A stretch of DNA of 64,000 bases, taken from assembly GCF_002109385.1 (NCBI RefSeq), contig NZ_CP020814.1:2627501-2691500 (forward strand), in the 5' to 3' direction. Shown here piece after piece: positions 20,836 to 30,698 of this stretch. Both the position numbers and the translations under genes were made by a program. Positions within the stretch are counted from its first letter, which is position 1, and the number at the start of each line of letters is the position of its first letter. The notes below the pieces were generated by a model. That model saw nothing but the letters and a program-made list of their open reading frames with translations, did not search any database and was not told where the DNA came from. The stretch comes from Halalkalibacter krulwichiae (GTDB lineage Bacteria; Bacillota; Bacilli; Bacillales; Bacillaceae_D).

Positions 20836-22092
20836 CTACATAAAGAATTTATTAATATCATTCCAAGTTACAACAATCATTAATAACATCAGAAAAGCAA
20901 ATCCAATAAAATGAACCAAACCTTCTTTTTGAGGGTCCATTGGCTTCCCTCTTACAGCCTCAATCCCAATAAAGATTAAACGCCCTCCATCCATAGCAGG
21001 AATTGGCAATAAATTAATAATACCTAAATTTACACTAAGCGCTGCTGCCCACTGCATTAATACAAAAATCCCCATAGCTGCGGCCTCACCAGTATAATTA
21101 TAAATCCCGACAGGTCCAGCTACATAGTCAAGGGAAAATTGACCAGTTACGATCATCCCCAACACTTCGAAAATCATTGTCATAAATGCATATGTTTGAG
21201 TAAAGCCAAATACAATTGAGCCCATTAAAGAGAATTCTGTCGGTCTAGCAATTCCAACAAACCCTTCTGGATCGCCAAATTGTCCTACCCTCTCAGCTGG
21301 AGTAACGGATATCGCTTGTTGTTGACTGTTACGGAACACTTCAAAGACGATAGCTTGATTTGGGTGTTGTTGAATGACACTCGTCATTTCTTCCCATGTG
21401 TCAATCGGCTGGCCTTCAATAGATATTACCTGATCTCCTTCTTGTAAACCAGCAACAGCAGCAGGACTATCCGGTGTTACATCCCCGATCTTTGCTTCAT
21501 CAACAGGCATTCCTTGAAATAAAGCAAAAGCGATTAATATTACGACTGCCAAAACAAAGTTCATTAAAGGTCCAGCGAAAATTGCCAACGCACGTTGACC
21601 GACTGTTTTTGACCCGAACTGACGGTTCCACGGAGCAATTTGTGTTTCTTGCTCATCTTGAACTAACTGAGCTTGTTCATCAACTTTGTACTGAATCCGT
21701 TCACCTTCATCGTTATATGCTTCGATGACTAATTGGTGCTCTAAATCTATTTTTTCAACTTGTACAACAAGTGCCTCAGGGTGTTTTGACTTGTTGTTCA
21801 CAATGATTTTACTAACTTTACGTGCAGCGTTAAAAACAAGACCAATTTCATATCCCGGTTTTATATCAATCATTTCAGGATCTTCTCCAGCCATACGTAC
21901 AAATCCGCCTAGTGGGAGGAGTCGAATAGTATAAACAGTTTCATTTCGCTTCCATGAAAAAATTTTTGGACCAAATCCAATAGCGAATTCCCGACATAAT
22001 ATCCCCGCTCTTTTAGCAAAGTATAAATGACCCCATTCATGGATAAATACTAATAGGCCAAATATGATAATGACTGAAAGTAAAGTTTCCAT
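20836..22092 (-). CDS. rseP: Site-2 intramembrane metalloprotease RseP/RasP
   Basis: 418-aa membrane zinc protease of the S2P family, which cleaves anti-sigma factors (RsiW in B. subtilis) and remnant signal peptides. HEWGH at residues 18-22 lies in the first membrane segment. A PDZ domain ([23 protein letters not shown]) is in the middle, and the third metal ligand region is [13 protein letters not shown]. At least four hydrophobic segments. Usual neighbours dxr and proS. Confidence 0.96.
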   Translation of the reverse strand: METLLSVIIIFGLLVFIHEWGHLYFAKRAGILCREFAIGFGPKIFSWKRNETVYTIRLLPLGGFVRMAGEDPEMIDIKPGYEIGLVFNAARKVSKIIVNNKSKHPEALVVQVEKIDLEHQLVIEAYNDEGERIQYKVDEQAQLVQDEQETQIAPWNRQFGSKTVGQRALAIFAGPLMNFVLAVVILIAFALFQGMPVDEAKIGDVTPDSPAAVAGLQEGDQVISIEGQPIDTWEEMTSVIQQHPNQAIVFEVFRNSQQQAISVTPAERVGQFGDPEGFVGIARPTEFSLMGSIVFGFTQTYAFMTMIFEVLGMIVTGQFSLDYVAGPVGIYNYTGEAAAMGIFVLMQWAAALSVNLGIINLLPIPAMDGGRLIFIGIEAVRGKPMDPQKEGLVHFIGFAFLMLLMIVVTWNDINKFFM

Positions 22093-22113
22093 CGAATTAC
22101 GATTCCACCTTTC

Positions 22114-23262
22114 TTATTTAATACTTGAGTGGATAAAAGCCCTCGTCTCTTGATCAACTGAAATAATTTCCTCGAGAGTAGGTTGACTAATAGCCTGATG
22201 CCTCTCTAACGCTTGTTCAATTTTGTTTTCTATTTCTAGAAACGTTAATTTATTATCTAGAAAAGCAGCGACTGCTACTTCATTTGCAGCATTCAATACA
22301 GTTGGCATTGTTCCACCAATCCTACCTGCTTCGTATGCAAATGCCATACAACGATATCTTTCCATATCTAACTTACTAAAATGCAGTGATCCCAGTTCCC
22401 ATAAGTGCAATCTTTCATTTGAAATTGAATCTATACGATCAGGGTAAGTTAAAGCATATTGAATTGGAACTCGCATATCAGGGGTTCCTAATTGTGCAAT
22501 AACACTTCCATCTATGTACTCTACCATTGAGTGAATAATACTTTCTTTATGTAATACTACATCAATTTTGTCATAAGGGATATCAAAAAGCCATCTAGCT
22601 TCAATCACTTCTAATCCTTTATTCATCATCGTAGCTGAATCAATCGTAATTTTAGCTCCCATAGACCAGTTTGGATGGTTTAGTGCTTCATGAACTGTTA
22701 CATCTATTAATTGATCTCTTGTCCGATCTCTAAAGCTACCGCCTGATGCTGTTAAAATCAAACGCTCTACTTGATTGATCTTTTCCCCATTTAATGCTTG
22801 AAAGATGGCGGAATGTTCACTATCAACAGGCAGTAAAGGAACATTATAAGTATTCGCTGCTTTTGTTACAATATGACCAGCTGTTACTAGAGTTTCTTTG
22901 TTAGCAATTGCAATTGCTTTTCCCTCTTCAATCGCTGCCAATGTAGGTACAAGGCCTACACTACCTAAAACGGCATTGACTAATATATTTGAATGAGGAT
23001 CCGTTGCTACTTCTACTAAGCCTTCCTGACCATAAACGACTTTTGTAGCATTTGGTATTTCCAACTTTAGTTTTTCATAATCGTCTCTTGTTTGAACTGA
23101 AACAAGCTGTGGAGAAAACTCATGAATTTGTTGTATCGCTAGCTCAATGTTGCGCCCTACCGACATTGAGCTAAGGTTAAAATGGTTTGGGTGCTTTCTT
23201 ATAACATCGAGCGTCTGTGTTCCTATTGAACCAGTGGCACCTAACAAACTAATATGCTTCAA
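22114..23262 (-). CDS. dxr: 1-deoxy-D-xylulose 5-phosphate reductoisomerase
   Basis: 382 aa, NADPH-dependent enzyme converting DXP to MEP in the non-mevalonate isoprenoid pathway. N-terminal Rossmann motif [16 protein letters not shown]; metal/substrate sites [19 protein letters not shown] and the [10 protein letters not shown] segment. The TTG at 23262 is preferred because AGGTGA lies 5 bases upstream and the start then reads [12 protein letters not shown] as in B. subtilis; a GTG nine bases earlier overlaps the SD. Its product feeds UppS two genes upstream. Confidence 0.96.
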   Translation of the reverse strand: MKHISLLGATGSIGTQTLDVIRKHPNHFNLSSMSVGRNIELAIQQIHEFSPQLVSVQTRDDYEKLKLEIPNATKVVYGQEGLVEVATDPHSNILVNAVLGSVGLVPTLAAIEEGKAIAIANKETLVTAGHIVTKAANTYNVPLLPVDSEHSAIFQALNGEKINQVERLILTASGGSFRDRTRDQLIDVTVHEALNHPNWSMGAKITIDSATMMNKGLEVIEARWLFDIPYDKIDVVLHKESIIHSMVEYIDGSVIAQLGTPDMRVPIQYALTYPDRIDSISNERLHLWELGSLHFSKLDMERYRCMAFAYEAGRIGGTMPTVLNAANEVAVAAFLDNKLTFLEIENKIEQALERHQAISQPTLEEIISVDQETRAFIHSSIK

Positions 23263-23370
23263 CTTACTCACCTACTATCCAAAATATCACTATTTATTAA
23301 ACATTAATAGGAACACAAAGAGAAAAAACAAGTTTTGCCTAGTTCCTCTTTACATTGTACAGCCATCTTT

Positions 23371-24168
23371 TTAAATTAGTTGAAGTAAATGCAAAATTGG
23401 CATCACGTAAATTAAGCTATCAAAGCGGTCAAGTATTCCCCCATGACCAGGAAGTACGTTTCCTGAATCCTTTACTGAATAATGTCTTTTTAAAGCTGAT
23501 TCAACAAGATCCCCTAATTGTCCAAAGGTTGAAGCGACAATGATTACTAAAAATGCTGTCAAATAACTTGAAAAGATTGGGAAAATAAAATAAAAAATTG
23601 TTCCTACAATTACAGCAAACACAATTCCACCAATAGATCCCTCGATTGTCTTTTTCGGGCTTATATCGGGCCATAATTTATGTTTGCCCCACTTTCTTCC
23701 AACAAAATAAGCCCCTGAATCCGTTGTCCAAATAAGCAATAACACAAAAAAGACAAAATATAATCCGTATTCCGGTATTTCCCGAGTCATTATTAAGTAA
23801 TGAAAACCAAATCCAACGTAAACAGAAGAAAGGATAACAAAACCTACTTGATCAAATGTAAACGCATTTTTAGTAATAACAGTAAACATTAATAAGACCA
23901 AAATTAAAAAGATAAATATTTCAACTTTAGTGAAGTTTGATGGGAACAACTGTTCATACCAATTCGTTGGAACGAGCAGCAGCCACATTGATACTAGACT
24001 TACAATTCCCATTAATGATAAAGGTGCTATTTTTTTCATCTTTAATAACTCAATCATAGCGACTGAAGCAAGAATTGAGATAAAGAGAGAAAAAAACCAC
24101 CCTCCTAATATTACCATTAGGATAAATCCAGCTCCACCAATAACTCCTGTAATAATTCGTTGTTTCAT
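23371..24168 (-). CDS. cdsA: Phosphatidate cytidylyltransferase (CDP-diglyceride synthase)
   Basis: 265-aa polytopic membrane enzyme making CDP-diacylglycerol from phosphatidic acid and CTP. Multiple hydrophobic segments precede the C-terminal CdsA signature (GDLVESALKRHYSVKDSG followed by PGHGGILDRFDS). Between uppS and dxr in the conserved order, 15 bases after uppS. Confidence 0.96.
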   Translation of the reverse strand: MKQRIITGVIGGAGFILMVILGGWFFSLFISILASVAMIELLKMKKIAPLSLMGIVSLVSMWLLLVPTNWYEQLFPSNFTKVEIFIFLILVLLMFTVITKNAFTFDQVGFVILSSVYVGFGFHYLIMTREIPEYGLYFVFFVLLLIWTTDSGAYFVGRKWGKHKLWPDISPKKTIEGSIGGIVFAVIVGTIFYFIFPIFSSYLTAFLVIIVASTFGQLGDLVESALKRHYSVKDSGNVLPGHGGILDRFDSLIYVMPILHLLQLI

Positions 24169-24183
24169 TCAAAACCGCCCCTT

Positions 24184-24951
24184 CTAAACGCCACCATACC
24201 TGCGCGCTCGCTTTTGATAGACGGCAATAGCTTCTGATAAATGGCTTTCATTAAAATCAGGCCATAAAACATCTGTAAACCAAAATTCACTATAAGCAAC
24301 TTGCCAAAGCATGAAATTACTGAGCCTTATTTCTCCACTAGTTCTGATTAATAAGTCTGGATCTCGCAACTCAGCAGTCATCATATATTGTTCAAGAAGT
24401 GTTTCACTTACCTCTTTAGAAGATAATGTCCCCATTTCAATCTCTTTTGCTATTTGTTTCATCGCATTCATTAATTCAGATCGACTACCATAGTTCAAAG
24501 CAAAATTTAATATTAAGCCAGTATTATTCTCTGTTTTCTTTACAGCTTCTGTTACAGCACTCTTAGTATGATCTGGTAATTCTTCAACACTTCCCATTAA
24601 ACGCACTTTCACATTCTCTTCCATCAAATTAGGCAATTCTTTCTTCAAAAAACGTTCTGGTAGTTTCATTAAATATTCAACTTCCGCTTTTGGTCGCTTC
24701 CAGTTTTCTGTTGAAAATGCGTATAATGTTAAGACCTCAACTCCAAATTCATTTGCTTTTCGAACTACTTTATTAATGACTTTCATTCCTTCACGATGTC
24801 CAGCAATTCGAGGTAAACCTCTGTTCTTCGCCCAACGTCCGTTTCCATCCATAATAATTGCAATATGTTTGGGTATGTTGGCGAGATCGATATCTTCTCT
24901 CACTTCTTGAGACGATAAACTCGATTTCCATTTTGATAACTTTTCAAGCAT
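24184..24951 (-). CDS. uppS: Undecaprenyl pyrophosphate synthase (cis-prenyltransferase)
   Basis: 255 aa. Builds the C55 lipid carrier for cell wall synthesis from FPP and IPP. The signature IAIIMDGNGRWAKNRGLPR contains the catalytic Asp; LYAFSTENWKRP and the DLLIRTSGEIRLSNFMLWQ motif are present. The ATG at 24951 lies 7 bases after GGAGGG. A 278-base spacer separates it from frr, with the frr terminator, so it likely has its own promoter, though I do not see a strong one. Confidence 0.97.
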   Translation of the reverse strand: MLEKLSKWKSSLSSQEVREDIDLANIPKHIAIIMDGNGRWAKNRGLPRIAGHREGMKVINKVVRKANEFGVEVLTLYAFSTENWKRPKAEVEYLMKLPERFLKKELPNLMEENVKVRLMGSVEELPDHTKSAVTEAVKKTENNTGLILNFALNYGSRSELMNAMKQIAKEIEMGTLSSKEVSETLLEQYMMTAELRDPDLLIRTSGEIRLSNFMLWQVAYSEFWFTDVLWPDFNESHLSEAIAVYQKRARRYGGV

Positions 24952-25170
24952 CTTGACGCCCTCCATCTATGCATCAGCAGGTTCGCTTAATTGTAGCTTT
25001 GCCTTTTTTTCTGTACCCCATAACAGTACTATTATAAAAACTGGGATAATCCTATTGGGCACACCTTTTTCTATAAAAGATTAAGCATATACCAAATTGC
25101 AGCAATTTAAGAACTTACCTACAATCCCGCTCAGGATTTTGAAAGAGATTGCTTTGTTCAAAAGCCTTTT

Positions 25171-25220
25171 TAAGTATAAAAGTGTAAAAAACCCCCTAGA
25201 AAAAGAGGGTCTTTTCACAC
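25171..25220 (-). terminator. Rho-independent terminator after frr
   Basis: A long stem (25182-25197 with 25205-25220; a few mismatches) with the CCCTC/GGGGG core is followed on the minus strand by a T-rich tail. It lies 24 bases after the frr stop. Confidence 0.75.
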
Positions 25221-25243
25221 TATCTATTTTACATGGAACTCAG

Positions 25244-25801
25244 TTATACTTCCATGATTTCTTTTTCTTTCTTTTCTGCCACTTCATCGACTTTTACAAT
25301 CGTCTTATCAGTTAACTTTTGAACGTCATCAGTGCTGCGGCGTAATTCATCTTCCGTCATTTCTCCATCCTTCTGAAGCTTTTTAAGATCGTCATTCGCA
25401 TCACGACGCACATTGCGAACTGCGACCTTTGCATCTTCAGCAGCTTTTTTAGCAAGCTTTACAAGATCCTTACGACGCTCTTCCGTTAATGGTGGAATCG
25501 TGATTCGAATAACTTGACCATCATTCGACGGAGTTAATCCTAGATCAGACATTTGAATTGCACGCTCGATATTTGCGATTGAAGATTTATCAAATGGTTG
25601 AATTAACAATGAACGAGCTTCTGGCACTGAGATCGTTGCCAACTGATTAAGTGGTGTGTCCGCACCATAATATTCCACTGTAATTCGATCAAGTAACGAT
25701 GGGGTTGCACGCCCAGCTCTTAATTTAGCCAGTTCACGCGTTAACGCTTCGATTGCTTTTTCCATACGTAATTCAGCATCTTTTATAACCTCTTGTGACA
25801 T
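25244..25801 (-). CDS. frr: Ribosome recycling factor
   Basis: 185 aa, splits post-termination ribosomes with EF-G. The N-terminal helix ([26 protein letters not shown]) and the domain II segment ([14 protein letters not shown]) are diagnostic. Length is exactly the family's. Its ATG shares one base with the pyrH stop (TAATG), showing coupling. Confidence 0.98.
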   Translation of the reverse strand: MSQEVIKDAELRMEKAIEALTRELAKLRAGRATPSLLDRITVEYYGADTPLNQLATISVPEARSLLIQPFDKSSIANIERAIQMSDLGLTPSNDGQVIRITIPPLTEERRKDLVKLAKKAAEDAKVAVRNVRRDANDDLKKLQKDGEMTEDELRRSTDDVQKLTDKTIVKVDEVAEKKEKEIMEV

Positions 25802-26520
25802 TATGAGTTCCCCCTTACTAAAGTTCCAATTTCTTCACCTAATACGGCTCGTTTAATATTTCCTTCTTCCATTATTGAGAAGACTATGAGCGGAATATCA
25901 TTATCCATGCATAGTGATGATGCCGTTGAATCCATAACAGCTAATCCTTCTTTCAACACATCCATATAGGAGATCTTTGTATATTTTTTTGCATTTGCAT
26001 CGATAGAAGGATCAGCACTATAAACACCGTCTACTTTGTTTTTAGCCATAAGAATAACTTCTGCTTCAATTTCGGCAGCTCTTAAAGCCGCTGTCGTATC
26101 AGTTGAGAAGTACGGATTACCTGTTCCAGCAGCGAATATAACAACTCGTTTCTTTTCAAGATGACGGATTGCTTTTCTACGAATATATGGTTCTGCTACT
26201 TGACGCATTTCAATGGATGTTTGGACCCTTGTTTCAACATCAATGTCTTCCAAGCTGTCTTGCAGTGCTAATGAATTCATAACAGTAGCCAACATTCCCA
26301 TGTAATCGGCAGTTGCACGATCCATTCCCTTCGCACTTCCAGCCATTCCACGCCAAATGTTACCTCCACCAACTACTACAGCAACTTCAACGTCTAATTC
26401 GACAATTTCTTTTACTTGTTTTGCTATAGACTGGATCACTATTGGATCAATACCATAACCTTGTTCTCCTGCTAAAGCTTCACCACTAAGCTTTAATATC
26501 ACTCGTTTATATGTTTGCAT
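25801..26520 (-). CDS. pyrH: Uridylate kinase (UMP kinase)
   Basis: 239-aa hexameric amino acid kinase-fold enzyme that phosphorylates UMP. Motifs: [41 protein letters not shown]. The ATG at 26520 gives the family start [10 protein letters not shown] with GGAGG a few bases upstream; a GTG or ATG further up is not supported. Paired with frr; a promoter candidate lies about 30 bases upstream. Confidence 0.97.
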   Translation of the reverse strand: MQTYKRVILKLSGEALAGEQGYGIDPIVIQSIAKQVKEIVELDVEVAVVVGGGNIWRGMAGSAKGMDRATADYMGMLATVMNSLALQDSLEDIDVETRVQTSIEMRQVAEPYIRRKAIRHLEKKRVVIFAAGTGNPYFSTDTTAALRAAEIEAEVILMAKNKVDGVYSADPSIDANAKKYTKISYMDVLKEGLAVMDSTASSLCMDNDIPLIVFSIMEEGNIKRAVLGEEIGTLVRGNS

Positions 26521-26544
26521 GAAAACCTCCGACATGAGATGAAG

Positions 26545-26572
26545 TTTATATATAAATCATGAGAGAAATCAA
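26545..26572 (-). promoter_or_regulatory. Candidate sigma-A promoter of pyrH-frr
   Basis: TTGATT (26572-26567), a 16-base spacer and TATAAA (26550-26545) on the minus strand. It lies about 25 bases upstream of pyrH in a gap that starts with the tsf terminator, so a promoter is needed here. Confidence 0.5.
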
Positions 26573-26735
26573 CTTACTTCCATTATTGTAAATCCTTTAT
26601 CGAGGAATTAATCCATTATATATGTAATTCAAAGGAAATATAAACCAGGAGTAAGCTCAAGCCTCTCTTTTCTGTATACAGCTTCACTTTTTACTCTTAT
26701 GAATAAATGTACAAAAAAGCCTAAGTTTGCCTCTT

Positions 26736-26764
26736 CCGAAAAAAGGGACACATTGTGCCCCTTT
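26736..26764 (-). terminator. Rho-independent terminator after tsf
   Basis: On the minus strand the stem AAAGGGGCACA / TGTGTCCCTTT (one G-U pair, tight loop) is followed by a T-run. It begins 8 bases after the tsf stop. Confidence 0.82.
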
Positions 26765-26771
26765 ACACTTA

Positions 26772-27653
26772 TTACTTTTTCACTTGAGACATTACTTCTT
26801 CAGCAAAGTTATCTTCGCGTTTTTCCATACCTTCTCCAACTTCATAACGGATAAAACTCTTCACTTCAGCGCCTTTGTTTCGAACATATTTGCCTACTTT
26901 TTGATCACCATCTTTAACGAATGGCTGATCTAATAAACAAACTTGCTCAAAATATTTACTTAAACGACCTTCAACCATTTTTTCAACGATGTTAGCAGGT
27001 TTACCTTCGTTAAGAGCTTGTTGTGTTAATACTTCACGCTCACGGTCAACTTCCTCTTGTGACACTTCATTACGAGATACATAAGTTGGGTTAATTGCCG
27101 CCACGTGCATCGCTACATCTTTAGCTAACTCAGCATCTGATGAACCGCAAATTACAGTTAGGACACCAATACGTCCTCCCATATGTAAGTACTCACCAAA
27201 TACATCGCCATCTTGTTTTTCAACAATTTCAAAACGACGTAAAGAGATCTTTTCTCCAATTTTTGCAATTGAAACATTAATGTATTCTTGAACTGTTTGT
27301 CCCTCAGCGAAAGATTGCTCTAGAGCTTCCTCCACAGATGCTGGTGAATTCGCAATAACATGTGAAGCTAGTTCATTAACAAGCTTTTGGAAGTTTTCGT
27401 TTTTTGCAACAAAGTCTGTTTCTGAGTTAACTTCAACGATAACCGCTTTGTTCCCTTCAGCTTTTACAAGAGCTAATCCTTCTGCAGCTACACGATCTGC
27501 TTTTTTAGCAGCACTTGCAATTCCTTTTTCACGTAGAAAGTCAACTGCTTTCTCCATATCACCATTTGTTTCTGTTAAAGCTTTTTTACAATCCATCATT
27601 CCTGCGCCAGTTTTTTCACGCAATTCTTTTACCATGCTTGCAGTTACAGCCAT
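26772..27653 (-). CDS. tsf: Elongation factor Ts
   Basis: 293 aa guanine nucleotide exchange factor for EF-Tu. N-terminal UBA-like motif [21 protein letters not shown] and the [16 protein letters not shown] core are diagnostic. Follows rpsB as in nearly all bacteria, with a terminator hairpin in the spacer that probably lowers tsf relative to rpsB. Confidence 0.98.
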   Translation of the reverse strand: MAVTASMVKELREKTGAGMMDCKKALTETNGDMEKAVDFLREKGIASAAKKADRVAAEGLALVKAEGNKAVIVEVNSETDFVAKNENFQKLVNELASHVIANSPASVEEALEQSFAEGQTVQEYINVSIAKIGEKISLRRFEIVEKQDGDVFGEYLHMGGRIGVLTVICGSSDAELAKDVAMHVAAINPTYVSRNEVSQEEVDREREVLTQQALNEGKPANIVEKMVEGRLSKYFEQVCLLDQPFVKDGDQKVGKYVRNKGAEVKSFIRYEVGEGMEKREDNFAEEVMSQVKK

Positions 27654-27727
27654 TAAAAACGCCTCCTTAAATTGTAAGTATGTACAGGTACATTATCATC
27701 TAAACCAATTCAGCCTACTATTAGTTC

Positions 27728-27763
27728 TAAAAAAAGTGGTAAAAGGGTAATCCCCTTTACCAC
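27728..27763 (-). terminator. Terminator/attenuator between rpsB and tsf
   Basis: A 12-bp stem (27736-27747 with 27752-27763; one G-U pair) with a 4-base loop is followed on the minus strand by seven T. It begins 18 bases after the rpsB stop. As tsf has no clear promoter, partial read-through is likely. Confidence 0.85.
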
Positions 27764-27780
27764 CCTTTGTTTAAATGAAA

Positions 27781-28503
27781 TTAAGCTGTTGTTGTTTCTT
27801 CAACTTCTGTTACTTCTTCTTCACCAGAAGTAGCTTCGATTACTGCATCTGCCATTTTACCAGTTAAAAGTTTAACTGCACGGATTGCATCATCGTTACC
27901 AGGAATTACATAATCAATTTCATCTGGATCACAGTTTGTATCTACAATCGCAACAATTGGAATGTTCAACTTGTGAGCTTCCGCAATTGCAATGCGCTCT
28001 TTACGAGGATCAATAACAAAAAGTGCGTCAGGAACACCTTGCATATCCTTGATACCACCTAAGAACTTTTCTAAACGTTCCATTTCCTTTTTAAGAAGGA
28101 TAACTTCTTTCTTAGGAAGAACATCAAATGTTCCGTCTTCTTGCATCTTTTCAAGATTTTTAAGACGAGTGATACGCTTTTGAATTGTTTCAAAGTTTGT
28201 TAATGTACCACCTAACCAACGTTGGTTGATAAAGTACATTCCACAACGCTCAGCTTCTTCTTTTACAGAATCTTGAGCTTGCTTTTTAGTACCAACGAAA
28301 AGGATCTTTCCGCCGTCAGCAGCTAAGTCACGTACGAAATTATACGCTTCCTCAACTTTCTTAACTGTTTTTTGTAAATCAATAATGTAAATACCGTTAC
28401 GCTCTGTGAAGATGTAGCGATCCATTTTAGGGTTCCAACGACGAGTCTGATGACCGAAATGTACCCCAGCTTCTAGTAATTGCTTCATGGAGATTACTGC
28501 CAC
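27781..28503 (-). CDS. rpsB: 30S ribosomal protein S2
   Basis: 240 aa. Signature [22 protein letters not shown] at the N-terminus and [20 protein letters not shown] later. The GTG at 28503 is preferred: AAGGAGGTG lies 7 bases upstream and the start then reads [10 protein letters not shown] as in the family; the first in-frame GTG nine bases earlier is part of the SD. Acidic C-terminal tail as in other Bacillus S2. Preceded by a strong promoter and structured leader. Confidence 0.98.
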   Translation of the reverse strand: MAVISMKQLLEAGVHFGHQTRRWNPKMDRYIFTERNGIYIIDLQKTVKKVEEAYNFVRDLAADGGKILFVGTKKQAQDSVKEEAERCGMYFINQRWLGGTLTNFETIQKRITRLKNLEKMQEDGTFDVLPKKEVILLKKEMERLEKFLGGIKDMQGVPDALFVIDPRKERIAIAEAHKLNIPIVAIVDTNCDPDEIDYVIPGNDDAIRAVKLLTGKMADAVIEATSGEEEVTEVEETTTA

Positions 28504-28618
28504 ATCAAACACCTCCTTCAGATTGGTTTTTTATTTTTCCTCCGCGTTCATCATCTTCATGTGACACTGGCGAACCAGCACCCTCACACAAATTAGAATG
28601 CGTGTGTGATTAACACCG
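28504..28618 (-). ncRNA. rpsB leader, candidate S2 autoregulatory RNA
   Basis: The roughly 115-base leader contains a compact hairpin with the stem CTGG/CCAG capped by a TTCG tetraloop (about 28570-28585), flanked by complementary CACAC/GTGTG pieces. Autogenous S2-binding leaders upstream of rpsB are known in bacteria. I infer one here; the fold has not been computed. Confidence 0.5.
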
Positions 28619-28624
28619 TTGATT

Positions 28625-28653
28625 AATATATCATATTGAATTAATCGTTGCAA
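28625..28653 (-). promoter_or_regulatory. Sigma-A promoter of rpsB
   Basis: TTGCAA (28653-28648), a 17-base spacer and TATATT (28630-28625) on the minus strand, a near-consensus sigma-A promoter. It lies between swrB and rpsB and lets the ribosomal genes be expressed independently of the fla/che operon. Confidence 0.78.
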
Positions 28654-28666
28654 GCATAATTAGACA

Positions 28667-29137
28667 TTAACGGTAAAATTTCAACATTAATTCAACTTCC
28701 CCTTTACCGAGTTTCAATTTTTCTGCTATTTCTTTCGCTGATAACCCTTGTGCAGCTAATCCAAGTACCTTTGCCGTATCCGACTGTTCATAAAATGATT
28801 GTTCTTCATCTTCAACTGAAGGCGGTGAGTAGGTCTCATAATGTGTATCTTCCTTTTTACTCTTTGAAACAGAAACTTCAAACTCTTTCATATTCTCACT
28901 TTTCAATTCGACCATTTTCTGATTCTCATTAGAATGGTTCCTCTTTTTAAGTTCCATTACTAGGCGCTCGTTTTCTTCTTTTAATTCGGTTATATAAGTA
29001 ATAAGCAAGTCTTCCATTTCGTTTTTCATCGTTTCCATTTCATTTTGATAGTTAGTTTGTTGTTGCTGGCGTGTCAATAAAAACAAAAACGTTATGCCAT
29101 GGAGTAACAAACTTATTGTGACAAGAATGGTTGTCAT
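28667..29137 (-). CDS. swrB: Swarming motility protein SwrB-like (DUF6115)
   Basis: 156 aa with one N-terminal membrane segment (ILVTISLLLHGITFLFLL), a charged coiled-coil region (about residues 30-75), and a C-terminal helix-turn-helix-like element (AAQGLSAKEIAEKLKLGKG). In B. subtilis SwrB sits at this place and helps activate the flagellar export apparatus. Sequence identity is low in the middle, so the assignment rests on architecture and position. Its ATG overlaps the stop of a small ORF upstream (ATGA). Confidence 0.85.
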   Translation of the reverse strand: MTTILVTISLLLHGITFLFLLTRQQQQTNYQNEMETMKNEMEDLLITYITELKEENERLVMELKKRNHSNENQKMVELKSENMKEFEVSVSKSKKEDTHYETYSPPSVEDEEQSFYEQSDTAKVLGLAAQGLSAKEIAEKLKLGKGEVELMLKFYR

Positions 29138-29220
29138 CGGTCAGTCCTTTCTATTAACTTAAAATGTCCCCTTTGCGTCATAGGAATCGAACCTTGCACT
29201 TCAAGAGGACGTAAACCCAT
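29134..29220 (-). CDS. Small ORF upstream of swrB, 28 aa, unknown
   Basis: The ATG at 29220 has AAGGGGAAGAG upstream and the TGA stop overlaps the swrB start codon as ATGA, a coupling pattern. The product starts MGLRPLEVQGSIPMTQRG. I do not recognise it with certainty. The LRPL..Q.SIP.TQ pattern may be the start of a longer protein family, of which this could be an internally deleted remnant. It could also be a leader peptide for swrB. The rest of the sigD-swrB gap (29221-29390) has only weak inverted repeats. Confidence 0.4.
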   Translation of the reverse strand: MGLRPLEVQGSIPMTQRGHFKLIERTDR

Positions 29221-29390
29221 CTCTTCCCCTTCATCAGCAAAAGACAATCACTACAAAACAAGTTTAGACGGTTGGACCGTTTATTAGATACAAATAAGCC
29301 AGTGTATTGCTCATATATATTTAAAAACGGCCCAATAGTATATAACTGCTCATAACAGCCTAAGATGACTAAGCTTCTTATTGGGGTTTC

Positions 29391-30164
29391 TTACGAGAAA
29401 TGCAAGCTTTTTTTCAATGTTTGCTGCAATTTAAAAAGCGCTTTAGAATGTATTTGAGAAATACGTGATGTAGATAGCTCTAGGATTTGTCCAATCTCAG
29501 TTAAGGTTAACTCTTCATAATAAAACAAACTAATTACAAGCTGTTCTTTCTCTGATAATTGCTCAATCACTTTTACTAGTTCTTTTTTTGTTTCAATTTC
29601 ATTCGAATATTGCTCTGGCGTTTTCGTTCTTCTATCAATAATTGTCGTTGCAAAAGCATCATTTCGTTCCGTCTCTTGAAATTGTTCATCTATGGATAAC
29701 ACGTTCGAGACGAAATATTCTGTCATCGCATGTTCAACTTCGTGTGTCGGCATGTTTAATTCTTTTGCTACTTCTTCACTTGATACATAGCGTCCATGCA
29801 ATTGTTCTAACCTTTCAGTAGCCGACTCCACTTTCTTGATTTTTTCACGCATTGACCTTGGAAGCCAATCTTCTTTACGAAGCCCGTCAATAATTGCTCC
29901 TCTGACCCGAAAAGAAGCATATGTCTCAAATTTCAAATCTCGTTCTGGCTGGAACTTTTCTAAAGCATCATATAAACCTAGCAGACCATGACTGATTAAG
30001 TCATCTTTTTGTACACTTTTTGGAAGACCTATCGAAATACGTTGAACATGGTAATGAACGATCGGCATATAACGTCTTATCAGTTCATCACAAGCATCAT
30101 GATTCCGCTCTGTAAACCATATATCCCAGAGTTTTTTGTCCTCAACAGCTGAAACATGTCCCAT
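29391..30164 (-). CDS. sigD: RNA polymerase sigma factor SigD (flagellar, sigma-28)
   Basis: 257 aa, the sigma factor for late flagellar, chemotaxis and autolysin genes. Region 2 (LPKSVQKDDLISHGLLGLYDALEKF, DLKFETYASFRVRGAIIDGLR), the DWLPRS element and region 4 (LTLTEIGQILELSTSRISQIHSKAL) are present; no region 1.1, as usual for sigma-28. The ATG follows an unusual ribosome-binding region made of a run of ten G (30170-30179) with a 5-base spacer. Normal place near the end of the fla/che operon, after cheD. Confidence 0.97.
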   Translation of the reverse strand: MGHVSAVEDKKLWDIWFTERNHDACDELIRRYMPIVHYHVQRISIGLPKSVQKDDLISHGLLGLYDALEKFQPERDLKFETYASFRVRGAIIDGLRKEDWLPRSMREKIKKVESATERLEQLHGRYVSSEEVAKELNMPTHEVEHAMTEYFVSNVLSIDEQFQETERNDAFATTIIDRRTKTPEQYSNEIETKKELVKVIEQLSEKEQLVISLFYYEELTLTEIGQILELSTSRISQIHSKALFKLQQTLKKSLHFS

Positions 30165-30169
30165 TATTG

Positions 30170-30179
30170 CCCCCCCCCC
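30170..30179 (-). repeat. Run of ten G at the sigD ribosome-binding site
   Basis: The plus strand has C10 at 30170-30179, so the mRNA has G10 ending 5 bases before the sigD ATG. There is no other SD, so the run itself must pair with the anti-SD. Long G runs are prone to length change. Confidence 0.85.
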
Positions 30180-30206
30180 AATTTTTCAAATATCTTTTTT
30201 CGCTTA

Positions 30207-30698
30207 TTAAATATGGATTGTTCCTTTATTTACAGTTCTAATTTGTAGCAATTGAGAATTTGGATCGAACTCAATAGTCCTCCCACTTTTGCCCCCTACA
30301 TCTTCAGCCACTAATGGAATTCGCATTTCCTCTAGTTTCTCCTTCACTGCATCAACATTGCGCGGACCAATTCGCATTAAATCATTCCCTGTAGAAAAAG
30401 AAAACATTTGAGCACCGCCTGCTATCTTTGCTTTTAAAGTAAAACGTGAAGCTCCATTCTGTAATAACCTTTGTATTAAAGCTGGGATTGCCGTATCTGC
30501 ATACTTCGCAACATTAATCTTTTCTTGCTTGTTTAAGCCTGAGGTTGGTAACATAATGTGGGCCATTCCTGCTATTAATTTTCTGTCATCATAAATGACA
30601 ATCCCCACACATGAACCAAGACCAGATGTTCGAATAGTGTTTAGAGTAGTTGCTATTTTAAAATCTGCCATCCCTACCTTGATGACCGTAGCATTCAT
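30207..30698 (-). CDS. cheD: Chemoreceptor glutamine deamidase CheD
   Basis: 163 aa. Deamidates receptor glutamines and binds CheC in the Bacillus adaptation system. Catalytic Cys and His are visible in TSGLGSCVGIVIYD and GMAHIMLPTSG, and the IAGGAQMF segment is conserved. The ATG overlaps the reconstructed cheC stop (ATGA), which also supports the cheC frame correction. Confidence 0.96.
   Translation of the reverse strand: MNATVIKVGMADFKIATTLNTIRTSGLGSCVGIVIYDDRKLIAGMAHIMLPTSGLNKQEKINVAKYADTAIPALIQRLLQNGASRFTLKAKIAGGAQMFSFSTGNDLMRIGPRNVDAVKEKLEEMRIPLVAEDVGGKSGRTIEFDPNSQLLQIRTVNKGTIHI

Noticed and set aside
29174..29195. Sequence resembling a tRNA T-arm (GGTTCGATTCC on the minus strand)
   Set aside because: No matching acceptor, D-arm or anticodon arm can be placed around it. 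It lies inside the small coupled ORF before swrB.
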